Source of the DNA: Saksenaea vasiformis B4078
Taxonomy: Eukaryota; Mucoromycota; Mucoromycetes; Mucorales; Saksenaeaceae
Reading direction: 5' to 3'
Length of the DNA: 64,000 nt
Assembly (NCBI GenBank): GCA_000697055.1
Contig: JNDT01001970.1
Span: 1-64,000 of the forward strand
Below are positions 11,838 to 21,500 of the stretch, piece after piece. The first letter of the stretch is position 1; each line of letters begins with the position of its first letter. The translations under genes and the position numbers were made by a program. The notes under the pieces are model-generated. The model was not told the origin of the DNA. It worked only from the letters and a program-made list of their open reading frames with translations, and did not search any database.

Positions 11838-12622
11838 ATGCACACAGATTCGGAAACCATGCAGGAAAATCATAGCTTATCAGAAAAGGATCATCACGAA
11901 ATTCCGGATGTCCGTAGCAACGGCGACAGCGATTCATCAGCGGGTAAGCTGGTTTGTTTTGGGGAGAGGTGATTTCTGAATGCATAACACCAATTTTTGA
12001 ATTAGCCACAGTACCTGACAATGACACGACAGGAACAGCGACAACAACAACGACGGACCGGATATCGGATTGTGGGTTAGGAAGTGCGCACGCTTCCGTT
12101 GCTTATCCGTCAGAAGCAAGGGTCTCATCAAAAACCCGGAGTCTTCCGCGATCACCACGGATTCAGGCGTTGGCTACCATTCTCGATATGAGCAGGTGCG
12201 ATGGAGATAGTATCAAAGAAATCTCGATGCAGAATGAACTACGAAGCTCCTCGCAGATGAATGAATCCAATTTGACGGACTTTTCTAGCCAGACTCTGGT
12301 AGATAATAAATTGACGGAAAAATATAGTAGAGTTCACACCGACTCTTACTTTTCCGTCCTGTCAACACCTTCCAAGATCAGTCGGCTAGCGGCACAGCAG
12401 TATCTGTTTACGTCTTCCTCTATTAGCACTGGGGTGTTACCAAATCAACAACTCATTAAAAATCCAGAGTTTCATACCAAAATTAAAGCAAGGCCGTCCC
12501 GGCGTGGCGTGTGCAACACTTTGACAATTGCTATCATCGTTGGTGCCATCTTATTCCTATTTGCTGGCTATCCTCTTTCGCTGTACATTACTAAACAGCT
12601 TCCATCTTCCTCTTCCGTATAA
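11838..12622 (+). CDS. KRE6/SKN1-like N-terminal region with a single C-terminal membrane helix (apparently truncated)
   Basis: Two exons, 11838-11943 and 12006-12622 (phase 1 join), give about 240 aa. The N-terminal 200 residues are hydrophilic and Ser/Thr-rich, with SKTRSLPRSPRI and a QQYLFTSSS motif. Near the end comes a basic stretch (RPSRRG) followed by a hydrophobic helix ending LFAGYPLSLYI. Cytosolic tail, basic stretch and a helix ending in FAGYP are reminiscent of the N-terminus of KRE6/SKN1-type beta-glucan synthesis proteins, which then continue into a luminal glycoside hydrolase family 16 domain. Here the frame stops eight residues after the helix. An alternative splice (donor in the last Ser codons, acceptor at about 12664) adds only about 17 residues and no GH16 domain. 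So this is either a truncated paralogue or a genuine tail-anchored protein. The family match is from memory and moderate. Confidence 0.55.
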
Positions 12623-13700
12623 ACTTTTGTTTCAAAATAAATGGTTTCAACTCAAAACATTACAGGAGAATACCATCGGTGACAATCTCCATCATCAAAC
12701 ACGAAGAAAGAAATGACGTTGAAACAGTGGAGGGGTTATTATTCAAGGTCCAAAAAGGAAGGCAACGACTCGCCTTTACTCTTTTTTCACTTTGACGGCT
12801 TTGCCATATATTGCATTGTTCATGTATGCTTGTATAAACATCAACTCCGTGTGGGATGGTTTCATCAAATCATCAAAGTTTTCTGCCTTATTCAGACGCA
12901 TCGATGTCACGCTTTCACTTTTTTCACCCCCTTTTTTACTTTCCGCTGCAGGATGCTTATAGGTTGGCGACCGTTGGTTGTTATGCAACTTGATTACTTA
13001 TACTTTCCTTTCTTTCCATAGGTTTATTGGACGATGCAAACAAAACAGCTGTGTAGCCCTAGTACTACTGCTTCATCTTGAAAGACCATAAAAAGGAAAA
13101 AAAGAACGGGAACCACCAGTTTGGAAATAAGGTTGCCTCTAATGTCTCTTAAACTTTGTCTCGTAAAACGAATGAACTGTTTCGCATCCTCACGATAGAG
13201 ATTGAAATGCATGACAAATAAAAAGTGAAAAAACACCAGCAGGTTTTCTTCTTCGGCTGCATGCCGATAATAATAATAAAAAGACGCACAACACCACGCC
13301 CGAGATCATGTGTACAGAAGTAGGTGTCAGTGTAGCACTTCGGCGAGCAACCGAAGTCGGGGTTCAACTACATGCACAAGGTAGCACGGTCAAACAATGA
13401 AGCTCGTAGCACCAGCATAGCCTTGCTGTATCGGGAGCATCGGTAATGGGTGTCCGGAAAAAAAGACTTGTTTTTGAATTTCCTTTTTGACTCGCTCGTT
13501 AAACGTTGCTGTCCGACGTCGATCGTTAAACTGACTCTTGACACATATAAGGCCACCACATTTTCTTTTTTTCTTTTTTCCCTTCTCCAAACGGATTTAC
13601 CCTCAAACACCCCCTTGTTTCAATTTCCTTCCGCTATATATACACTTTTTCTCTACCTTTTTAATTTTCTTTCTTTCACATCCTCTCATTGTCTTGTGTA
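12623..13700. other. Intergenic, pyrimidine-rich toward the right
   Basis: No gene seen. The right 150 bp is strongly C/T-rich and carries a TATA-like element at 13635-13642, which fits the promoter of the gene starting at 13701. Confidence 0.5.
13635..13642 (+). promoter_or_regulatory. TATA-like element upstream of the 13701 gene
   Basis: TATATATA about 60 bp before the ATG, followed by a CT-rich tract typical of strong fungal transcription start regions. Confidence 0.45.
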
Positions 13701-14552
13701 ATGGCAGTTGATTTTCTCGCCAGTGATATTGTGTTCCCATCCGACAACAATGAACCAAAGCTTTCGGCAAGCACCACTACCAAATTACCTGAACCTGTAG
13801 ATTGGGCACTACACGATTACTATAGCACAGTGCTCGAAAAATCGTTTACACCTATCCAGTCTCTCACCGATCTATGCAAACTTGAGCCAGTTGCGGATGA
13901 TCTTGCGGATGAGAAAACCATGTGGAAATACCCGTCTTTGTTTACTCATAAACAAGATGACCAAGCCTTGATTCTCGTCCTGTCAAACATGAAGAAGCCT
14001 GTTTCGTCGTCGCCGCCACCCGTAACCCAGCAACAAGACTTACGAGCCGCATTAAGAGGTGCCTTGGATTTGGTAGAAAACGATATGCAACACAATATGC
14101 AAGATAACCTCACCCCTCTCCGTCAACAACAAACAACAACACAAGACGAAAAGTCCTGGAGCTGGAAAGACGATTTGTTCCAGGCTTCTTTTGCGCTACC
14201 CGAAGAGAATCGCGAAAATTTCAAATTTTCAAACGATGGTGGTATGCCTTCACCAGCCCATCCCGTTATTTCCGAAAATCCTGTGTTACTGGATTCCAAT
14301 ACAACATCACGCATGAGTTCGTTCATCCACGATGAATACACAACATCCCTCGGTATGACTTTTGAACCTGTTTCACCAACTGTTGTTGGTAATGATGACG
14401 AACCGGCGCCTTCCAAAAAACCGATGATCAAATCCAAACCATGGTCCAGTTTGTTACAAAAGTTCAAGAAGCATATCGCGCGTCCCTTCAAAAAGCCTTC
14501 CGAGGTGCATGCTACCCATCGGCGGTTCGGGAAGCTTTTCAAAGCGTACTAA
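13701..14552 (+). CDS. Unknown acidic protein with a basic C-terminus, intronless
   Basis: A single open frame of 283 aa from the first ATG; I do not recognise the family. The N-terminal part is acidic and aromatic-rich (LPEPVDWALHDYYSTVLEKS, then LCKLEPVADDLADEK). The middle is Gln/Ser/Pro-rich and low complexity, and an acidic stretch follows. The last 50 residues are strongly basic (KPWSSLLQKFKKHIARPFKK). The codon use looks genuine, and a TATA-like box with a CT-rich leader precedes it. The pattern of short conserved acidic/aromatic blocks in a disordered background fits a regulatory or adaptor protein, but no function is assigned. Confidence 0.7.
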   Translation: MAVDFLASDIVFPSDNNEPKLSASTTTKLPEPVDWALHDYYSTVLEKSFTPIQSLTDLCKLEPVADDLADEKTMWKYPSLFTHKQDDQALILVLSNMKKPVSSSPPPVTQQQDLRAALRGALDLVENDMQHNMQDNLTPLRQQQTTTQDEKSWSWKDDLFQASFALPEENRENFKFSNDGGMPSPAHPVISENPVLLDSNTTSRMSSFIHDEYTTSLGMTFEPVSPTVVGNDDEPAPSKKPMIKSKPWSSLLQKFKKHIARPFKKPSEVHATHRRFGKLFKAY

Positions 14553-17263
14553 AAATTGACATACACAGACATGCATGTACACGCACAACGTACTACATCT
14601 TTCCATGTACATAACCAATCACCCTACGCAAAACACAACACTTATTATGTACATAACGCGCACAAAATCTATTCTCGCTGCACATGTCGCTCTCAAGCAG
14701 GCTTTGCGTTTTCATGTGCTTTTTGGGCAGAATAAGAAGTCATGACTTCTGCCATCAACCCACGACACACAAAAGAAAAAAAAAACTTTATAATATAAAC
14801 CTTATTTCTAGTAGTTTGTCTTAACAAAAATAAATAAATAAATAAACAGTTTATTTTGAACTGCAGAAATAGAGTATTGATACCGGAAGGTTCGGATGGT
14901 TGTATCCGAAGGTGATCCGTAGTTAGGCTCACATCCTTTAATGTGCATTTGATAAGACAAAGAAATGCTCGTGATTGTTGGAGGATACTTACCGAATTCT
15001 TAGAATCAGTGAACAAACATACTAAGCTGGTCGGCTTGGATGGCTTGTTGTTATTGTTGTTGTTGCAGTAATGACTGTTGGGGATGGCGGCCCGGTGTCT
15101 CTTTTTCCTTTTTTTCTTTTGGGACGAACGAGCATCTCCCACGCTTTTTTTTCTTTCAACGCGAAAAGATGTGAGTGACATCTGCTTTTCCCAAAAAATC
15201 ACAAGCTTTTGGACATTTGCATCACGCGTCATTTTAGATATCTACAGTTCGCACCATGAAATGCTATGAGTCCATGTGGCCAAGAAAATCTAGCTAAAGT
15301 CTATTTCTTTCATGATGACGTTGCTCCATATAGTCTAAACAGCTTTGATGTAAACTGATTGACTCGGGACACCGCTCGGCTTCCAGAACCACTTTAGACA
15401 CTGGATCCTGTAACGGATGGACTTAACAGGCAATTCCTTAGAGTTTCGCGCCGCACACGCTCCCCTCTTTTCATCGCACAAGAAAATCTTATTTGGTTAA
15501 ATGGTCTTACTGCTTAACATTGAGCAACTGTCTGAAACGATAGTACAACCGTTTTTACTGTTATACATCGGTCAACCCATCTTTGTCGTTTACTCGCAAC
15601 ATTCTGAGTTTGAAAAAATTTGATAAGCAGTGTAGTATGGGAAACAAAGGAAGGTTCGATATGCACAATGGAAACGCATGAGAAATTTTTCTTTTTTCGT
15701 TCATGTTCCCTTGTCATGTCAAAAATTCTGATGAGCTATCTGGTGGCAGTATGGAAAGAAGAAGAAGGCTACCTGTATGGTCTCGACAAGCCTCGTTGCA
15801 TTGTTACAAGAGATTTGCGCCCGTGATAAACGGATATATGAGGATCATACCGTGTACTTTTGCGGTAGAAAGATGAGCTATTTCGCGTGATCCACATGCT
15901 CTTCCAAATGGCGTGAATCTGGTGAAGTCAATGCAGAAACGTTTCCTTCGGTGTGAACAACTATTTAGCAGATACTTGTATCCCCATTGACTGAGAAGAA
16001 TCTAAACGATGATCTCAAAGTATGCACACAGATGATCTTGTGATAAAAATTCGAGCCATTCTTGTCCTGGCGAGAGTGGAAGAGATTCCGACACCTTCCA
16101 AGATGAAAGTACATGCCCTTGTGGAGCAGTCGTAGCCACCTATGAGCTTGCGGTAACGAGAGTGATACACTGTCTACTTTACCTAGCTTTGCAGTGTCTG
16201 TGTTATAGATTTTTGTGGTTGCAAGCCGTAACGTCATATAGGCGAGAACCGTTTCCATAGTTGACCTCTTATCCTCGAGTACAAATATTGCGTAACTGCG
16301 AAGAAAGAATGGTTCATCCTAAAATCGAGGATATTTTGCATTGACATTTTAACACTACTGTCGTTCTTTCTAATTGGAAGGTGAGAGAAATAGTGTCCTC
16401 TTAAACCCAATACTTTATCCTATTTATACAATGCATTGGAAACAGTGTCCTTCAGGTGTCGCTAAATCAATGTTCCAATCGCAATTCATCTAGAATAAGT
16501 CTATTTGTACGAAGGTGGCGCAGAGATCGGATGTTGTAGTTACTGAAACTGGTTCGAGACTCGACTGACACGGGAAGCAGGCTACATAAGATGGCACTGA
16601 GTAGCATTCCTCCGTTACTGGCGAAATGGTCGTGCAGGGAATAGGCGTTTACAATAGCTGACCCTACAAATTGGAGTCGACGGTGAAACGGGGCTGATTT
16701 CCGTTTCCAATTGTAAACAAAGACGTGGCCGTGAGTATATCTTTCAGAGCGAATAAGGCATAGCCAGATGCCGACAACAGGCAAACAAACGAGAATGGTG
16801 TAGTAGTAGACAAAATCCGCTTATGCTCGACCTGCTTACATAATCTCTACCCTTGGTGAGGAGCCACTATTCAGCCAATCGAGCTGTTCATCGCTAGTAT
16901 TTTTCTCCGTAAAAGCAGGTTTGACTAGTCGGTACATAGCATCCTCGGCAACATGTTGCATTGCATTTTTTTTCTAGTACATTGCTGTCTGAGTTTTTTG
17001 TTCAATATCGCTGCATCAACAGCTTTATGTGCTGTAATTCTTAAGCAAACCATGGCCGGGGCCGTGTCCTCCTTGCTACAATACTTCTAGTCTGATGCAC
17101 TTTTGTTGAAAAACGATAGCATATAATGGAGTTTTTCCTACTATCTCTTGGAGCACACACAAAACCTCACCATACAAATAGAAGATAAAAAGTCCGCTTT
17201 TAAGGACAGCTTACGGCGAGTCTCGGCGGCTGCTCTGTTGTTCCCTCTCATCGATCTGTAATC
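14553..17263. other. Long intergenic region, no supported gene
   Basis: About 2.7 kb. The only segment with some coding flavour is on the minus strand at about 16467-16840: an open frame with a hydrophobic helix (YYYTILVCLPVVGIWLCLI) that may be a decayed membrane-protein exon. It has no recognisable family and no convincing partner exons. The rest is A/T-rich with poly-A/poly-T runs. Confidence 0.4.
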
Positions 17264-18579
17264 ATGGCTGTAGTATGCCAATCCTGTGGCTCAACCCGTA
17301 CACAGTTGGAAGGAGGAGAACGTTACTGCAGAGATTGTGGATTGATTTTGAATGAAGATAATCTGATTACCCATGGATTTCAAGGATCAACGTTGATTAA
17401 TGCCGCTCAACAGGTCAAGGTATGTAGAATCACATCGATGAGAAATCATTAACTCAGTAAAATCAGAATGATAGTTGCAAATCATACATTGAACGTTACG
17501 GCAGGCATCTACACCTCTCAGAAACAGACGTGGAAGCAGCGATCTACTGGTTGAATAAGTTTAGACAAGTCCAGCCATTCATCCGGATGCCTCACGAGAC
17601 GGCTGTATGTCTCCTCTATATCGGATCCGAAGGTCAAACCAAAGGTTTAGATCTTGCTGATTATATCGATGCCGAGTTTGACTTGGATCGCAGCAAAATA
17701 TTCAAGATATATTTCGATATTCAAGCTGCTTTGCCCGTGTCACAACCGGAGGTTAATACCACGCAACAAATCAACGTAGTGATGTCCGATATCGAGGATA
17801 TTTTGTCCAAAGGCTTTAAACAGCTCGACCGACCATTACTGAGGAAAACAACTGAACAGCTTGTCAACCTGTTGAAGGAATATGACCTTGCATCAGGAAA
17901 GATTCTTCGACCATTTATTGCTATCTGCATCCTCATCGCTGCTATCAGCCAGCAGACGAACACGAGATTGACGACGAAACGCCGAGAGCGCAAGAGTCCT
18001 TACCCTGATCAAATAGACTGGAAAATATTTGCTTCCAAAGTATCGCGCTGGCCGCGAACGCTACGGGAACAGTACTTGCAGGTGCTCGATATGATTTGCG
18101 ACTACGCCAAAAAATTACCCATGTTTACACATTGTACGCTGTCAAGGAGTAATGTGTGTGCACAGTTGCAAGATATCCTAAAGTATGGTGCGGAATTCTC
18201 CAGTGCCGTCCAGGTACCGACCAAAGCACCTCCAGGATTCCAGCGCGCACAGAAAATGAGAGAACAACGTGCATTACAGATCAAAACAGCAGAAGATTGT
18301 CGTCGCGATCATGGTGATCCTTCCTCGCTGGATACCGAAACGCGCTGCATATACATTCTACTTACCAAATACCCGAAATCCGTTGTTCAGGATATGACAG
18401 TTCCACAGATTCGAGCCGAATTACAAACCTTTCTACGAGGAACAAAGCGGAAGGCAGATGATATGGATCGTGAGGAATTAGACGAGAATGATATATCGGA
18501 GGACGAGCTTACAAGTTACCTCAAAATGAATACAGTGAAAGACAGCGCAATAGAATCCAACAAAAATGATACGGGATAA
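17264..18579 (+). CDS. BRF2/TFIIB-like RNA polymerase III initiation factor
   Basis: Two exons, 17264-17419 and 17467-18579, total 1269 nt for 422 aa, close to the length of vertebrate BRF2. The N-terminus is a TFIIB-type zinc ribbon (CQSCG at residues 5-9 and CRDCG at about 22-26). A long all-alpha region that would fit two cyclin folds follows. Near the C-terminus are KAPPGFQRAQ and an acidic block ending NDISEDELTSYL, which resembles the C-terminal acidic helix of BRF2. TFIIIB factors of this type bridge TBP and RNA polymerase III. The absence of BRF1 homology block II argues against BRF1, and Rrn7/TAF1B is the other alternative. The zinc ribbon is seen directly; the BRF2 assignment rests on motif order and length. 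Confidence 0.65.
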
Positions 18580-19601
18580 GGTGACATGTGGATTCATACA
18601 ACGCGTAACCAAGCACCGGAACTCGAAATATCAAAGGATGCGAGAGTAAACCGCTACGTCTAGAGAAACATGTTACGTTGCATTCTCTTTCCAGCATCAG
18701 CACATAGGCACAACCGCTAACTACTAGCACACGATGGGTGAACGAAATGGAGAAAACAGCCAGTGGATCGCCAGTCATTCCTTTCATATCATTCATGAAT
18801 CTGGTTGTTCAAAATACTTTGATAATAAGGTTATTGTAATAGAAACTTCTTTAGAAATCAGATGAATATGTTGTCATTCTTTTTTGTTGTTGAAAGACCA
18901 TACGGTATTTGCGAAAATATAATTCCAGTAGAGATGAAATACTGCCCTAGGAAACTCTCATTTATCTGGGACCGTCTTTGCGCATATGTTCCTTCATAGC
19001 AACGTCATTCCTACCCATTCAAGCGTACTCTACCCGTTGAATAGCGCGATCAGCTTTGTCGTATGTTCAAAGACTAAACTGTTCGACACGTCAACCGTTG
19101 GATCTGTATGGTGACCTTTTTCGAGTAATTGATAGAGTTCTATTATCGTCTTTTTGATCGGTCATATAAAAGAGCTTATTCACGTGCCCTCGGAGGACAT
19201 AGTGCTAACCCTTCGAAACGGAAAGAGCAGATAAATCAGATACCAGAAGGAAAGTCATTTAGATTGAGAGTAAACAGGTCTGCTATAACAACATCAAACA
19301 TAGGAGGTAGTCATGCAGAACGAAGAACGCATGACGTTTTCTAGTCAAACAAAGGGGCTTGTAAATTGTTTTAAGAAAAGAAAATGCATATCTCTTATTC
19401 GCGAATTGAAAGGAAATGAAGAAAAAAAATAACAATGAGGTTATCCAATTTCGATTAGTACTGTGGAACCAAGGAGAAGTAGCGTCATGTCAGTCTTGAA
19501 TGGTATAGCGTGGCAAGAGCACGTGCTGCATAAACTTTGCATAGCTTCGTCTCTCATGATCTTTTGAATTTTCTTGGCGGTAGCTGTGAGCCTCCATTAC
19601 G
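18580..19601. other. Convergent intergenic region between the BRF2-like gene and MRE11
   Basis: About 1 kb separating the 3' ends of two convergent genes. No coding segment, repeat or RNA gene is recognised. Confidence 0.5.
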
Positions 19602-21500
19602 TTAGATAAAATCGTCACTGAATGGGTCATTATCATCCATGGCTGTGATTGACGTATGAGCTCCTCTTCCTCGGCCACGACCTCTTGTTGTACCGCCCGA
19701 CTTTCCCCTGGCACGCCCTCGTCTACGACTGCTACTGCTAGTTGTTGCTGTGTTGTGGTCTTCGTCCTCCGCGTGAGTCCGTTTCGAACCTGCAGCGGAT
19801 GGATCCGTTGGCGTATGACGTCTGCCGATCTGTTCATGAGCATATGCAGCCGAGCGTTCTTCTTTTACTGCTGCGATACGACGTTTGATCGTCTCATCGT
19901 TGACCTCCTCTACTGTATCTGGGGGTCGTGCAGCGACGGTACGTAACATGTGATCAAAGGAACGATCGACGAGATCCGTGATCGAATCTTGGTTGCCTTT
20001 CTCCACAAAATCTTGCAAGGCATTGTTCAGTTCATTTTCAGGTAACATCGAGAGATCGCTTCCGATAATCTGGGCAACAACATCATCTACCTTGTAACGG
20101 TCTAAACGTTCGGGTACTGCGGACAACAGGTCGCTGACGCTATCTTTCAGTGCTGTATTTCTCGCATCCTTTACCGTAGGCTTCCTGCGCTGGAACTGGA
20201 TGATATCGTCTGGATTGGCTACACGATCTGTGAACCTTTGACCAAATTGACGCGTATTGAATGTTTCGAAACCGCCGCTGTAATCCACACGAACACGGAT
20301 CAGACAGAGAGGCATGGTTTGGGATTGTGAAGAATGACCTTCCCATTCTGCTTTTGCTCTTTCAATCAGTGTTTCTACGACACCAACCAGATAGTCCTGA
20401 CATTCTTTAGCATCGGAAAGCGAGACGTCTTTGACATCAGATAGACAGACAGTAGTGAATTGAAATGGACGCACTGTACGCAGTGGGATTTTCTCCAGTT
20501 GGTAATCCTGTCCCGTAATTTTGAGTAATCCGACATGTTTGCGAATAGCTTCCCCTTCTGACAAGCTGGTTGCAATCGAGGAACCTGGCTGTGTGATACG
20601 TGTATTTGAGGATATTTCGGGATCAATTCTACATTCATGTTCATGGCCCCATACAACAAGATCAAAAAAATCCGAAATAAATTCCTCCGGGATATACGAT
20701 GTTGGCCCGTGTTTCACACGGTTTTGATGCAGGACAAACAAGTTGAAGATATCCTGCCAATTGTCATCCACTGGTCGTACGCACGTAACATGTCCACCTC
20801 GCCAGATACGATGGAGCCTTTCATCACGTACGTTACCAATACCGTAAAGAGCCACGCGTGTAGTGCCCTTTTGTAAAAGTATCGGATAGAGTGTAATATC
20901 ATCTAGATTTGGATGTTTGCCGAAGTAGTTAACCAGACCTGCCACTTGCAAAACACTTAGTGCTGACATGCTTCCTATACCAACAGGATCATCATGATTG
21001 CCATGGATCGAAAAAATTGGGTAACTGATGTTGATGTTAGGATCCAGGAAATTCGCCGTACAAAAGTCGTCGTCGAAGTTGATAGACTGATCGCTCGCAA
21101 TCACAAGCTGGCTTGGTTTGTCACCGAGACAGTGTTTTCTTATCAAACGCATAACGTTATAAAGACATGACAGCGATGGTCGATTGTGGTGAAATAGATC
21201 TCCTGCCAGCAGGATCATGTCGACCTTATGTTGCTGCGCCAACTCTAAAACTTCCTCGAAACTGTCAAATGAATCAGAGCCACGGATAGGATCCTTCTCG
21301 AGGTACCCGACATGATTGTCGGTAGCGACGAGAATCTTGATCGTATTGGTGTCCGTCATGTCACTGGACGAAACAGAATTCCTTTTCGGACGCGATAGCT
21401 TGCCTTGCTGCCAAAGAACCGCATTTTTAAAAATCCGCATGACGTCCGAGATGCATCTACGGAACTTCGAGCCACCTTTATCGTTCGAATTCGTGCCCAT
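19602..21500 (-). CDS. MRE11: MRE11, double-strand-break repair nuclease
   Basis: Mre11 is the Mn-dependent nuclease of the Mre11-Rad50-Nbs1 complex. The phosphoesterase motifs are all present: VATDNHVGY, AGDLFHHNRPS, HGNHDDP, the HQNR motif and VVWGHEHECRID. The capping domain and the Rad50-binding region follow, and the C-terminus is a long SSSSRRRGRARGKSGG tract with RG/GRG repeats, as in the arginine-rich tails of other MRE11 proteins, ending DPFSDDFI. The frame is open for 632 aa. The Met at 21359 begins the conserved MTDTNTIKILVATDNHV block and gives 585 aa, so the upstream 47 residues may be leader sequence. The gene has no intron, unusual beside its multi-exon neighbours. Confidence 0.96.
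   Translation of the reverse strand: MGTNSNDKGGSKFRRCISDVMRIFKNAVLWQQGKLSRPKRNSVSSSDMTDTNTIKILVATDNHVGYLEKDPIRGSDSFDSFEEVLELAQQHKVDMILLAGDLFHHNRPSLSCLYNVMRLIRKHCLGDKPSQLVIASDQSINFDDDFCTANFLDPNINISYPIFSIHGNHDDPVGIGSMSALSVLQVAGLVNYFGKHPNLDDITLYPILLQKGTTRVALYGIGNVRDERLHRIWRGGHVTCVRPVDDNWQDIFNLFVLHQNRVKHGPTSYIPEEFISDFFDLVVWGHEHECRIDPEISSNTRITQPGSSIATSLSEGEAIRKHVGLLKITGQDYQLEKIPLRTVRPFQFTTVCLSDVKDVSLSDAKECQDYLVGVVETLIERAKAEWEGHSSQSQTMPLCLIRVRVDYSGGFETFNTRQFGQRFTDRVANPDDIIQFQRRKPTVKDARNTALKDSVSDLLSAVPERLDRYKVDDVVAQIIGSDLSMLPENELNNALQDFVEKGNQDSITDLVDRSFDHMLRTVAARPPDTVEEVNDETIKRRIAAVKEERSAAYAHEQIGRRHTPTDPSAAGSKRTHAEDEDHNTATTSSSSRRRGRARGKSGGTTRGRGRGRGAHTSITAMDDNDPFSDDFI

Noticed and set aside
11571..11972. 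Open frame running through the (CA)n tract upstream of the KRE6-like gene
   Set aside because: The repeat-encoded His/Thr run is a microsatellite artefact; the credible start is the Met at 11838.
14693..15232. Minus-strand open frame of 179 codons
   Set aside because: Composed of low-complexity tracts (poly-Lys, poly-Asn) with no conserved segment or splice support.
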